Shown in pieces: positions 22,941-34,513 of a stretch of 64,000 bases of DNA. Position 1 is the first letter of the stretch, and each line of letters opens with the position of its first letter. The stretch is taken from positions 186,001-250,000 of the forward strand of contig MCGO01000032.1 of NCBI GenBank assembly GCA_002104985.1. The letters are read 5' to 3'. The notes beneath the pieces are model-generated. The model was not told the origin of the DNA and ran no database searches. It was given only the letters and a program-made list of their open reading frames with translations. This DNA is from Rhizoclosmatium globosum. Lineage: Eukaryota; Chytridiomycota; Chytridiomycetes; Chytridiales; Chytriomycetaceae. Made by a program: the position numbers and the translations under genes.

Positions 22941-25335
22941 ATGAGCGAGGCTGTACAACTTCCGCCCCATTCCGATGGGGCTATCACGATTCCCACAACT
23001 GCAATGAGCAAGCAGGGTTAGTGTGGTGCTTCCAGAAAGATCTGACTGACTGACACCTATGGACAGATGAACAAGGCCAATTTCTGCTCTTTGATCCTAT
23101 CGAGCCACAAGAGCAGCAATATCCCTCCTTTAAGAAATCAAGGCAAAGAACGGGTAACTAGCACTTGCCTTGCTTAGTATAGCGTTAACGGCAGTTTAGA
23201 TATCATGACGATTCCCCGAGCAACCCTCAACTTAAAGCAGCAGCAACCACCTCAACCAACACCTGCCGCGAAATTAATACAACAAACACCGTTCACAAAT
23301 AACTTGGGATTTTTGAGCTCAACGGGGACGTTTTTTGATCCTGATTCTGGACACCGCCATCCAACGTACCTTCACTCATCAGGAATGCACGGGCATCACT
23401 TTACGCACAATGTATATTCAATTTCTTTGAAATGTATAGCTCTGAAGTATTTTACAACAGAGAAAGCCTGTAATCGATCCACATAAAGAAACACTCGAAA
23501 ATCAAACAGAAAAGCTGTCCATTTCTCCTACACCAAGCAAGAAAGTAGAAGTCCTGTCCGAAATGCCAGATTTGGACTTGGGAGAAGGCCATCGCGGATT
23601 GCCAAATCAAAGGGCGCGACCCAGTACGGCTCCTGCCCATACTGGTAGACTTGCAACTCGGTCCAACTTCTCTGAAGAATTCCATGACAACCTGCCACAC
23701 CATGTCAATCTACGTCCGCGTTCTGAAAACCCTATGAATATGAGACCTAAATCCGCGAACGTGCAAAAGAGCTCATATGGATATACTGGACCAACGAGTC
23801 ACTATAAACTATTAAATCCCTTCATGAACGAAGTAGCTGCTGGTTCTCGCTTGGATTCTTCGCCAGAGACATACTATCTTTTACGAGCAACTCAACAACC
23901 AACGGCCCCGGTTGCTCCAACCATTGTCAAGACTCAAACTGTACGCTACAATTTGGATAATTTTGAGATTGAAAAAGTTGCATTGAGACGATTGAGATTC
24001 GTGGTGGAAAATAACGAGAGTGATGTTGAACATCTTTCGCTTGTGGATTTGATTGAATCTGGGTAAGATATTTAAGTCCAAATCATACTTTTACTTATCA
24101 TTTGGGAATTAGCCAAGTTCCTGCCCCCATTATTGGATCATTCTTTGGACCTGAATTCGCAACCCCGCATGACTTGCGCGTCTTACTGCTCCAGTCGATT
24201 GATAAGTCCAGACGTATTAAAAAACGACGAGAAGGACGAAGAAGTCCCTCACCTATACATCCACCACCAGAACATCCAATTCACAACCAGCCTCCGCCGA
24301 ACAAAGGGCTACCCGCAACCTTCCACCATACACACCCTCACCATATATCACCAGCAACACCAATCGACTCATACAGTAACTACACCGCTCAGTCGTATGT
24401 CCTCCTGCCCTTCGAAGTGCAACGACGCCTGCCGAAATTCTGACCCGCGATCCACATCAAACACCTCTCGGTGACGGCGTTCCTCGACAGCTTGAAGACA
24501 AACATGAAGTTCAGTCGTTACTCATGCTCACACACACAACCAGTGAAGCGGCCGCAAACATTGTTGTCGACACGGAAATCAAAATCGCAGCTAGTCTCAG
24601 TACACATAATTCATCAGCTTCGAGTATTCTTGGAAAGAAGAGCACAGCTACGACTCGGAGTGGGAGTGCAAGGTCGAAGAGGAGTGGTGCATCAACTACA
24701 ACGGAGGATGTGAAACGAAGTGCAACTCCATTGCTAGCTGCAGCTTTGTTGAGCGGAAGAGCTACACCTGTTCCCGTTCCTGCAACTTGCATGCCTCTGA
24801 GAGCAATGACCCCAACCGCACAAGTGATAGCCTCTGATGCAACCAAAACGGCTGTTCAAAATATATACGCTACAAGACGGGTCACGACTCCCAACGAAGT
24901 GTTAGATATTCTGAGACAAGCGGAAGGACCCAAAACTGTGTTGAAAGGTGTGATTGGTGAAGGCTGGAAAAGGCCCGGGAGTAGTGAAAGACGAAGACGT
25001 GATAAAGATGGACACGTTGTGGATTTAGAAGATATCGTATTGAGAAACATGGACTTGAAAAAGCCTTCATCCGAAAGGTCCAGCAAGAGCAGAGGAAGTG
25101 GTGGATTAAAATCTGTTCTCTCAAGAGATAAGAGTAGTCGACCATCAAATGTCTCCAAAAAAGTGTGAGATTGGCAGAAGAGCCTTTGGGTGGAGAGCCA
25201 GATTATCCATTTGGTGTGTCACTGGACTTTTTACCACCTCCTAAAAATAATGTGAATGGAGCGGTGATGGAGAAACACATGCTGCGAATTATCGAGCGAA
25301 GGAGGGCGCGATATTTGGTTGCAGGAAATGTTTAA
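22941..25335 (+). CDS. Unrecognised multi-exon protein
   Basis: I do not recognise this gene. Exons read MSEAVQLPPHSDGAITIP, then QFLLFDPIEPQEQQYPSF, then TIPRATLNLKQQQPPQP and GFLSSTGTFFDPDSG. A large exon contains RPSTAPAHTGRLATRSNF, LRPRSENPMNMRPKSA and YKLLNPFMNEVA. The best-ordered stretch is NLDNFEIEKVALRRLRF followed by DVEHLSLVDLIESG and, after an intron, QVPAPIIGSFFGPEF. The C-terminus is VSLDFLPPP..., MLRIIERRRARYLV, then TAA at 25333. Repeated RP-S/K-S-A-like motifs are typical of microtubule- or cilium-associated disordered proteins, which is only a suggestion. Frame changes near 24.2 and 25.17 kb are probably missing bases. Confidence 0.5.
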
Positions 25336-25405
25336 TTTAAGTTAAGGGTCCTCAAAGTAAAAATGTAATTTGAGTTTTACAAACATTTCTTGGTCGAGGC
25401 CAACA

Positions 25406-26782
25406 ATGCCCGCAAAGTACTCTGCTGAGGAACTTCTCGTTCAGCCGTGGTCAGCCGTAAAATACTATGCCGCGACAGGGAACGAGGGTGAATGCAAAGA
25501 TTCAGATGCTGTCGTAATAGGTTGAGTCTCCCACCTGTCAAACCAACTTTCACTGATACATGCACCAGATTACACTCCCCAACCAGATGTCACGAAACCA
25601 TGTACACCAATGCCGTGCTTCTATGGAAGCTATGGATACTCAACACAAAGCTGTGTAATTTCTTCGGCTGATGGGCTTCGCCAACTCACATCTCAATACC
25701 TTGGCGCAAACAAATCATATGCTCAAATTGATTCCTGGTGGTGGCAGAACTGCTCTGGTAGTCTATTCAGAGTTACACATTACGAATTGAACACGTGTGT
25801 GGCGTCCAAAGCTGACGGTGATGGTTCTTTCAGTTACAAACTTGAAATCGATTCGTCAGTCCTATGGAATCGACGATATTCAGATCCTTTCTGCAAAAAA
25901 GAAATCATTACTGCTTCATTTCGCTATAATTCAACCAACGGTCTGTGTTTTTGACCCACTGAATTTATGATTAAATCTACTTCACAGGATGTCCTGATAC
26001 GAAGCTTTGGGAATCATTTTATTCCGTTGATATTCTCACAACTACGACGCTTGAAAACTCTTTGAATCTTGGATCAGTAATAGGAGGCATTGTAGCTGGA
26101 CTTCTTTTAGCGTTTGGCGCTGGAGCAGCGTGGTATTGGAAGACACGTGTTGGAGCTTCCCAACCAATGTATAATTCTATAATAGTTTCACATCAATTTA
26201 ATCGTTAAAATAGTGCGCTTTCAGAAGAAACTCCAACAGCAGTGAAGGAAACGTGGGACCGAGATGCCTCAGAAATCACGTTAGGAATTTCAAACGCGAA
26301 ACTAGTTCTCCCATCGACTCATCAGATGTGAAAACAAGACCTGGCGCGTTGTTTGAATCGATGAACGAAGAGATTCAACTTGCTAGATCTTCAGCTGTGA
26401 CGATAGTTGACGTAAGTCAGATAGTCTACACTACGACACCTCAGCAACAGATTACACGGATATTACGGATATATTCACCGAATTGAAACTTTCGGTGAAT
26501 CCCAAAGAATGGAGCGTCCTTGAAGTCTCCCGCTGGTTTGATAAACTCGGGGCTTCGTCGGAATCTTTAGCAACCATCCAAAAAGAAGAAATTGATGGCG
26601 CAGCATTGCTTGAACTCTCACCGGAGATGTTATGTGAAGTTTTACAGATTGGGACAGTTGGAAAACAGGTCAAACTGAAAGGAGCACTCTTAAAACTGAA
26701 GAAATGGACTTCGAGAGGAAGTGGCTTTCTAATTTCTCAGTCATACAGTGCCGACCCCCCAAGCTACGATGCAGCTCAATAA
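25406..26782 (+). CDS. Single-pass membrane protein with Cys-rich ectodomain and cytoplasmic SAM domain (copy 1)
   Basis: The first exon has PWSAVKYYAATGNEGEC. After an intron, CTPMPCFYGSYGYSTQSC begins a Cys- and Trp-rich region with N-glycosylation sequons (NKS, NCS, NST) and the block LWNRRYSDPFCKKE. The helix GSVIGGIVAGLLLAFGAGAAW is a clear TM segment. The C-terminus is a SAM domain (WSVLEVSRWFDKLG, EEIDGAALLELS, LQIGTVGKQVKLKGAL) followed by PPSYDAAQ. A close paralog lies at 46498-47814. No N-terminal signal peptide is visible, so the TM helix may act as a reverse signal anchor, or an upstream exon is missing. SAM domains oligomerise, so a surface-receptor or adhesion role is plausible but inferred. 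A break near 26.33 kb fits a missing base. Confidence 0.6.
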
Positions 26783-26830
26783 ACTGAAAAATGAAATTTA
26801 TTTGACCTAGAATAATGTTCAAATGTTTGA

Positions 26831-28700
26831 CTAGTGTTTCTTAGATTTGATAGCCCGGCCTCCAGCATCGTTCGTGTGTGCATAGTAAACATTCGCGACC
26901 TCATCCGCATCAAGGTCCCCAGTCTCCTCCTCTTCAGTTTCGTAACGATGGTGCCTTTGTGCTTACGCAAGCGCTCAGGAATATCGCGATTCTCATCTTC
27001 GCCGTCAGTTTCATCTGCCATTCCGTCTTCTCCCCATCGAGTTGGCTTTGGTGTCGAATCGCGCTGCAGTTGCTGACGACGTGAATAGTAATCAGAAGGA
27101 TTTGCTTGTTCTCCAGCACGGTTTCCGTACTCAGAATTTGGTCCAAGATGAGGTGGGAAGATCTTCAGCAGGGCTACTACTTGTCCATGATCTGACTTTG
27201 TTACATCACGCCCTTTAAACTTTGCTGCGCGATGGGCGGGTGAAGGCGAAGCCGGAGCTAACTTGTCGCCAACTTTTGGAGGACTTGTCGACAATGATTT
27301 TGCATGGACATCTCCTTGTCGAGACGGAGAGCGAGACTGTGAACGATTACTTGGAACTCTCTCGTGAGGAGCAGGTGGAAGGGTTAAAGGACTGTCGTAA
27401 TCATCATCATCCTCAGCGAGTGTATTGTCAATAAGGTGGTCATTGAAGCACTGAAGCCATTGAACATAACCAATATGATTCTTGTTTGCACGAACCAAGC
27501 GTTTGAAACAAGAATGTTGTCAAGACATTCATAGCGACCATTGTGAATATACTAAAAACAAGATCATTAGCTTAAAATCACAAAAATTAAATTAACTGTG
27601 TAATTGACGTCTTTATCAGCTGTACGCGCTTGCACATCGTGAGCTGAGTGCAAGAGGGTAGACCAAAGAATCTCCTTCTCCCAAAATGGGAGCCGCTTGA
27701 ATGGTTGAGTTCCTGACAAGATTTCCGTTGAGACTGCATGCGTCACGTCGTTAAGATCTCCCATAACAATAGTTGGATATTGTTTTCCTGTTGGACCTCC
27801 GGTCTCGCAGACGCTTCATGATCCTCCGAGTCAGTGCTTGATTCTGACACTTTCAGTCCAGCCAAAGAATTCTCCAGTGACGATTCAGCTTTTGATCCAG
27901 GCGCGATGTACGCGACTTTAGGTTTCTTTTCGACATTTGACGTGGCAACCTCTCGTAAGCCTTCTTGATCACCAGCAAGCTCATCTAATAAAAGACATCG
28001 AAGGGCTGCAGCTTCAGCGGCTCGAATCGTGAGTGAGATTGCGCTTCCAATGGCGTTTGACTTCAAGTCCTTTTGCATGGATTTATCTGTGATGACTGGA
28101 CGTTTTGACTTCAAATGGCAGACATATACAGCAACACGGTGACCGGTATCTAGTTCAATTACGACGCGAAGAACTGGTCGATTAAACTTTGAAATGGGCA
28201 GGAAGACAGGTGGTCCTCCAGATCCTGCCGCAAGATCCAACTTTGCTTCTGGAGGGAAGTCAGAGAAGGATTGATGTTCCACAATCGGGAATGTTGAGAG
28301 GAGTGCAACTGCTGGTCCTTTTCCATCAACGCATGGCGCCACAATCTTTGTTTTGGCCATATCGTAACCAGCTCGTTTGGCAGCCTGTTGCATCAATGAT
28401 TAAATTGGGTAAGAAAGGAATGGTACAGTTTACCTCAATAAGCGGAGCCACACTGAAGACCTCCTGGAAACCAACAATGGCAGCGTTCAAACGCTTCAGC
28501 TGACCGGCCGTCCAATCGATCTTTGCTTCGACTTGCTCTTCGGACATTCCATTCTTGTATTGATAAAACGGGACGCCAGCTTCGTGGAAGTTGAGCAAGT
28601 TGAAGTTGGCCACTTTGGATTCTTGGGGGTTAGCAAGCAGGTAGAAGACTAGATCATTGGGACACTCACCTCTTACTTTAAGTGGTTTGCCGTCTCGCAT
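26831..28700 (-). CDS. Endonuclease/exonuclease/phosphatase (EEP) family protein
   Basis: The minus-strand gene starts MRDGKPLKVRGEC and shows EEP-fold hallmarks in order: VANFNLLNF, AAIVGFQEVF (metal-binding Glu), RVAVYVCHLKSKRP, TIVMGDLNDV (catalytic Asp/Asn), then YIHNGRYECLDNILVS, and TKSDHGQVVALL (the terminal SDH catalytic motif). An insertion between the two halves is serine/acid-rich. The C-terminal 150 residues are low-complexity, with serine/arginine stretches, ending in an acidic run and SKKH before TAG at 26831. It should be a Mg2+-dependent nuclease or phosphoesterase; the substrate cannot be told. Frame changes near 27.79 and 26.94 kb fit missing bases, because conserved sequence continues in the next frame. 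Confidence 0.75.
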
Positions 28701-28853
28701 TGTTTGATGGCGAAGTGTGTTTGTGGTGTGAGTTTTTAGACCCTGTGAAAGAATGAGTCAACACTTTGTGTGAGTCAACCGCGAATACCCGAAAGTACAG
28801 TCATCGAAATGATATGAAAGACTCGATGTTTATTCAACAATGAAATGAAAAAT

Positions 28854-29618
28854 CTAAGCAGAAGGAGCTGGAACAGGAGCAGGCTTACGGAAATCGTTCT
28901 GAATCAACTTGTTTCCAAACTGCTCAAACGCGTCAAGAACAGCCTGCTTCTGAGCAATTCTGTGCAACCACGCATCAACAAGTGGGAACTTCTCAAGCGT
29001 AATTCCGACTTGAAGGTTGTGTGCGCCAATGTGTCCAAACAAGTTAAGATCGGCAATTGTGTATCGTCCCGCGGCAACAAACTGACGTCCATCGCTCAAG
29101 TGCTTCTCAAGAACTCCGTACAAACGAAGCACTTCGTCCGTGTATCTGTTAATGGCGAATGGAATCTTTTCTGGAGCAAAGTTGATAAAAAGGTTGGCTT
29201 GTCCTTGGATTGGGCCCAATCCGGACATTTGCCAGAAGAGCCATTGAGTAACTTCAGAGCGTTCCTTGGATTCAGCGGCTGATGGGAAGAGAATGTTTTC
29301 TGGGTCGTAGTGCTCGGCGAGCCAGAGGAGAATGGCGGCTGACTCAAAGATTGCAAAATCACCATGTTTGTGGTCAACAAGAGCTGGGATCTTTCCGTTG
29401 GGGTTGATTCTGTTAAATGTACCTATGAGCACTTGAAGGGTTGCATTATATCAGAACACATACTTTTGGAACCATTCTTCCTGTTGCTCCTTCTTGCTGA
29501 AGATGTCAACATTCTTAATAGCGAATTCAAAACCGTAGTGGGCCTTCAATTCATTCAATGCGTAGACAGCTTTCAAGCCGTTGAAAGTTCCCGTTGTGTA
29601 GAGAGTCACTGAAGCCAT
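28854..29618 (-). CDS. Glutathione S-transferase (Ure2/nu-like)
   Basis: The N-terminal thioredoxin-fold half reads MASVTLYTTGTFNGLKAVYALNEL, then EEWFQK joined across a small intron (GTATGT...TTTAACAG) to INPNGKIPALVD, the cis-Pro loop. HGDFAIFESAAILLWLAEHY supplies the glutathione-binding ES pair. The alpha-helical half includes QWLFWQMSGLGPIQGQA and YTIADLNLFGHIG, the N-capping box of GSTs. The closest family pattern is Ure2/YghU-like. Total is about 235 residues with a short Pro/Ala tail. A cytosolic role in detoxification or redox is expected from the family. There is no frame break. Confidence 0.88.
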
Positions 29619-30027
29619 TTTGATCGTTGTTATATTGGGAATTATAGGTCTTGTAAGTCCATTTTATGACAACGAAAAGCATGCTGATGATGCCATCGCT
29701 TTGCGTGCTTTCGCTGTAAGTTGTTATGCTTGTTTGGGCGACAAACAAGAGATGGTGTCACTCAACCTTAGGAATTTCTAAGTTAATACCAGTCAGATAA
29801 TTACAATTATTAACCTTTAATTTTTCAATTAGTTGACTAGGAGGTTTCGATTGATACTTGAACTTGACCTATCTAAAACTATCTTCATTATATCAATTGA
29901 GCAATTGAATTCTGTTTATTTTGAAATATTTTCTGCTTGCAGTCAGCTTGGTGTACGCTTCAAATTCCTGCCTTCTCAGAGGAGCACGCCAGAACGAGAC
30001 AGACGCCTTGAAAAAAGATTAGACGAC
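29619..30027. other. A/T-rich intergenic region
   Basis: These 409 bp lie upstream of the GST gene and downstream of the predicted tail-anchored gene. They must hold the GST promoter and the neighbour's 3' UTR. I find no convincing gene or structured repeat. Confidence 0.5.
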
Positions 30028-30922
30028 TTAAATACCGTATTTTAATATACTAATAATATACCTGATAATCTTTGAGACTAGTACGATGGAGATGCTTACA
30101 ATTGCCACTTTGCCGGCAATGCGAACCAGCCGCCAGAACCTGTCAAGAGGAAGTAGAATATTAATATTCGTAGAAGAATAATACGCCATTTTCGCGAACC
30201 AGTTGTTATCATCATCCGATTCTGATGCATCTTCACTCAGGAATGATTCCGACTCATCCGATCCTGAAGTTGCTTCAGCAATTGAATTCGCAGTAGTTTG
30301 GCGCCTTTTCGTTATGTACGACTCTGTGATACATTCTACGGATGTCGGGATATCTTGAGGCGCGTTGGTAGACCCATGAGCGAGGGCTACATTATCCAGA
30401 GAGCCAAGCAAGTCTAGCTCCATATCCAAGTCATTCTGATCGTCAAAGTTCCCGTCAATTGCGTCAATGGCGCAGGAAGAAGTAGATGTTGCAGGAGACG
30501 AGTTGATTTCAATGACACCCAGATCATTTGCGGAATACGAGTCTGATGATCTGTTGTTGGAATCTTCCGAGTCCAAGTGCGAAACAGGCAAAGAATGCTC
30601 GTCGTTGTCGAAGTTGTTTCCGTCGTCGCTGTGGATCGAGTCCGTTGTTGGAATCGCGGGAAGGGCGGCATTCGCAAACGGCGGCACCGAGTCCACGGAC
30701 GCGGGCAACGGAAGCGCAAAGTCCGGCGCGGCGGTGGATTCGTGCGCGCATCCGTCGGCGCCACCTGGAATCCGCTCAAATGCAAAGTCGGGCGAGCCAC
30801 TCGATTCGGCGCCGCTTCTTGCCAGCGTTTGCGGCGCCGTGACGCCAATCCAAGAGAATGCAAGATTTGATGCCGGGTGAAGCGTGGCGGTCGCGTGGCT
30901 CCGACTCTGGTTGGGTGTTCAT
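30028..30922 (-). CDS. Predicted tail-anchored acidic protein, unrecognised
   Basis: The protein is hydrophilic, rich in Ser/Asp/Asn (for example IHSDDGNNFDNDEHS and SDESESFLSEDASESDDDN). It ends with a single hydrophobic segment, FWRLVRIAGKVAIVSISIVL, followed by VSKIIRYIISILKYGI. A C-terminal helix flanked by basic residues is the layout of a tail-anchored protein of the ER or mitochondrial outer membrane. No domain is recognised. The clear frame runs from about 30870 to the stop at 30028-30030. The start is inferred at ATG 30922 (MNTQPESEPRD), which needs missing bases near 30900 to join. The first 250 bp are markedly GC-rich compared with the rest. Confidence 0.5.
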
Positions 30923-31195
30923 TGCAAGCTGGTGGTGGTGCGATCAAGGTGGCGAATGAAATCGCGCAGCAAACAAAACTCTTTTTTCTTCCTTATCTGA
31001 AACCGAAAGCTTTGGTAAGATAAGATAATTCAACTTCCAATTCCTTCAACTCTGTTCCTCAACCATTAACTCCACATACACATCATGTTTAAAAACAGTC
31101 AAATAGTTGCCCTATCATATTAATTCTCCGGCGATTTTTCTGGACGCTCGTTTTCTAAAAAATTTCCAGATTTGTGAACAGTTTTTCTTCACAGA

Positions 31196-32818
31196 ATGCA
31201 AGCCTTCATCTTGATCTTGGCCCTGACTACCGCTGCTCAAGCGGCATCAGTGATTGTTATTGGAGCCGGAGCTTCCGGTATCTGGGCTGCCAAGCAGCTT
31301 ACCGCAGCTGGTGTTGATGTGACAATTTTGGAAGGACGACCAGACTCCATTGGTGGCCGTTAAAGAAGGTGACCCCCAAAGCTAATATGACAAAACTTAT
31401 ATGTTGTTTAACTTTCGATGGTGTTAGGTTGAATTCCCTTCTGGCTCAGGTCGTTTTGTTGAAATCGGAGGGAATTGGGTTGAAGGAGTTGGTGGAAAAA
31501 ACATCAACCCAGTGTTGTCACTTGTTCAGAAGCGGAAGCTTAACTTCGTTCCCACTGACTTTGATAACTGTACTTATCGAATGAACAACGGTGTCACCAA
31601 TCAGGACGCATTTGATGCACGTTCGGCTGTATTTGACAAGGTGACGGAAGCCTTAGATGATATGTATTCCAAACAATCTGGAAAAAATGTGCTCGATATT
31701 TCATTGAGAGCTGCCTACAGATTACTTGGTTGGCATCCTCAAGATGCTTTAGATAATGGTGATATTACACATTCCTTATGAAAGATTCTAACACCAGTAT
31801 TTTAGTGCTTGAGTGGAATTCATTTGATTGGGAACAAGCTGAAACGCCAGATGTCTCGTCTTTCCGAAAAACGTCGGACCAGGCTACATTCACAAACTTT
31901 GGAGAGGAAAGCAATATGGTTCTCGACAAGCGAGGTTTCCAGTACATTGTTGAAGCCGAAGCTGCCGATTTCGGATGTGGATACGGCAGCAGCTGTCTAA
32001 AACTTGGGAAAGTTGTAACGCAAATTAAATGGGCCAGTGGTTCGGACGCAGATACTGCATTGAACCTTCCCGCGAACAAGCAAGCTCCTGTGACTGTTAC
32101 TTGCAAGGATGGATCTGTTTATACCGCTGATTTTGTTGTTAGCTCGGTATCGCTTGGAGTTCTTCAACATGGTGATATCAAGTTCACTCCATCTCTTCCA
32201 GACTGGAAACTGCAAGCCATCCAATCTCACCACATTGCCACTTACACGAAGATCTTCATCGCATTCCCTTCAAAGTTCTGGACTGAAGAATCTCAGTTCC
32301 TCTACTACGGCAATGAACGACGTGGAGAATTCATCAGTTGGCAAATTATGACTTCGGCCCCATTTAATTCATACTTCAAGTACGACAATGTTCTTCTTTG
32401 CACAGTCACGGATGAAGTCGCACGCCGCCTTGAAAGGCAATCAGACGAAGATACGAAGGCTGAGATGGTTCAAGTTCTCAGAAAGATGTATGGTTCAAAA
32501 GTTCCAAACGCAAGTGCTATCTTGGTTCCACGTTGGACCTCGGATCCACTATTCCGCGGCTCCTTCACGAATTGGCCAATTGGGTTCACTCAAGAACAAT
32601 TCCAGAATTTGATTGCGCCAGTAAATCGACTTTGGTTCACGGGGGAGCACACTTCGGCAGAGTACTTTGGTTACATTCACGGTGCTATCATTGCGGGAAA
32701 CAGAACTGGTAATGATTTGGTAAAGTGCATCAAGTCTTCATGTCCCAAGTATCCTTACTATCCAACATTGGCCAACAACGTTCAAGACAACGTCAAGTAT
32801 GGCCAGGGTCAAAAGTGA
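31196..32818 (+). CDS. Secreted FAD-dependent polyamine oxidase-like amine oxidase
   Basis: A signal peptide (MQAFILILALTTAAQA) leads directly into the dinucleotide-binding motif VIVIGAGASGIWAAKQL, ending TILEGRPDSIGGR. After an intron come FPSGSGRFVEIGGNWVEG and a substrate-domain region with SFDWEQAETPD. KYIVEA-like FQYIVEAEA and DFVVSSVSLGVLQHG (the family's V-x-x-x-P/S-LGVL element) follow. FTGEHTSAEYFGYIHGAI, the C-terminal FAD-binding signature, comes last. About 500 residues fits fungal and plant polyamine oxidases, which oxidise spermine or spermidine and release H2O2. The signal peptide suggests an extracellular or vacuolar site. Frame breaks near 31365 and 31782 fit missing bases. 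Confidence 0.85.
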
Positions 32819-32906
32819 AAGATTTAGACCATTAAATTTGCTGCTTGAGATTGCATTTTCTTTTGATCGCCATTGATTCGCTCAATTTGACGAAAACTTG
32901 TTGACG

Positions 32907-34491
32907 ATGAGCAGCTTCTTCAACAGTTTCCGAGGCGCTTCAGTCACTAATCAAGAGTCTGCTCCAACCGGCGAAATTGCAACGTCTATTATCGGTGGGT
33001 GTGGTGTAGTTCCTTGACTATCCTTGACCGAACCAATACCAGAGATTTGCACCAACCCTGCGGCCCCGGATGTGGACTGGCCGACAGTCTTCGTTACGAT
33101 AGAGATCATCAAAGGGTATTACTCCACAGCTACCCCAGAGGAAGGGTGAGGGTGATGTTCCCATCTTGGCACACCATGTTGAGATGAACTGACAGCTGCG
33201 CGCAAGCAATTAAAGCAATTCGATACAGACTAGACTGTGCAGATCCAGGTATTAGCTTTTAAAAAGCTGCAGTTCATGGATCTAATCACACACTTCAGTC
33301 ATACTCAACTACACTCTGGAGGTGCTTTCGTCTTTCTATACGAACTGTGAAAAGCCTTTTGCTGTTGAAGTCGCAAGGAAAGAGAATCTTGCGTATCTTC
33401 AAAAGTTCTTGGAGCGTCAAGTCAGTCCGTTTGAGTTCATACCCACGTTTCTTACAATATTCAATAGGAAATTGCTCCTGAAAATCGGGCTCAGTTGTTG
33501 GAGATGATTGGTGAATGGGCTACAACGACCGATACTCGTATGTCCAACTCACAGTCTTATACAATGCTGATTTTTAAAATAGCTCCACCAACCCGGAAGC
33601 TATTTGAGTCACTTTTGCGGTCTCGGTATCGTTTCCCAGAAGAAGTGTATTCAAAGGTAAGCATTTTTGGTGTGATACTTACAGTATTGAACGTCGTAAT
33701 TCATAAAGCTCAAACCTGGCGAATACGAGAAAATTATGTCGGAAACTAATACAGCAAATGCTTCTGGTGGTATTCTTGGAGGCAATCTCGGCTCTATCTT
33801 CAAGTCAAACCAATCGCCGCCGCCACCTCTACCTGATCGTCCTCCACAACCATTTAATCAAGTGATGTATCCAGTTCAACGAACGCAATCATTCAACCAA
33901 GCTATGCGTCCAGTGCACCCCACACGATCATTTAATCAGGCACCAAGCACAGTCCCTCCTAAAAACGATATCGATCAAGTCGACTTCAACGAGCGTGAAA
34001 AATGGGTGTCTTTTGATGTCAATGTCGCTGAAAGCTGTGCCGCTATGCTTCAAGAAACTCTTCTTCATTTACCACAAAATCTTGACTCCGACTTGGACAA
34101 ACATGATATCGCTTATGAGGGATTTATGCGGTGTTGTGATATCCAAGGACGTATTGTAGCAGCGATTCCGAAAGTCAAGGAACCAAAACTAGTGAAAAGG
34201 CTTCTTGTTGCAAATCATATGTTGACAGACGTAATGGGTCAATATAACGATGCACGAGACAGTTATTGGAAGCGCTTCATCGATTTCGAATATGATGTTT
34301 CGGATATCCATCAATTTAAGGGTGACAAAATCGGTGCTAAAACCGATGCGAAAGGCAAAGGGAAGGCACAAGCTGCCAAGGAATCTCAGAAAGAAACGAG
34401 CCGTGAAGAATTTCAGCAGTTGGAGGAGTTTCAACTTCTTGAGGGAGTCCCCGGGCCAAGTTCATTGGTAAAGTTGAAGGTTGAAGAGTGA
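32907..34491 (+). CDS. VHS-GAT domain endosomal adaptor (LSB5/TOM1-like), copy 1
   Basis: Spliced exons give MSSFFNSFRGASVTNQ, then NPAAPDVDWPTVFVTIEIIKG. This is the VHS opening, with the D-W pair followed by a second helix. AIRYRLDC and LEVLSSFYTNCEKPFAVEVARK come next, then RAQLLEMIGEWATTT. These are helices 3-8 of a VHS superhelix. After a Pro-rich linker (QSPPPPLPDRPPQ, with SFNQA repeats) lies a GAT-like three-helix region: MRCCDIQGRIVAAIPKV and RLLVANHMLTDVMGQYNDA. VHS-GAT proteins bind ubiquitinated cargo and Arf/clathrin at endosomes or the Golgi. At least five small introns are present. A second VHS gene lies inverted at 36777-37921. Confidence 0.7.
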
Positions 34492-34513
34492 CGATTATGA
34501 CCAGTTGTTCGAT

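Noticed and set aside
30414..30947. Long basic Arg/Pro-rich open frame overlapping the tail-anchored gene
   Set aside because: It begins at a TTG, not ATG, and is the GC-rich shadow of the neighbouring frame, which ends in a convincing TM helix.
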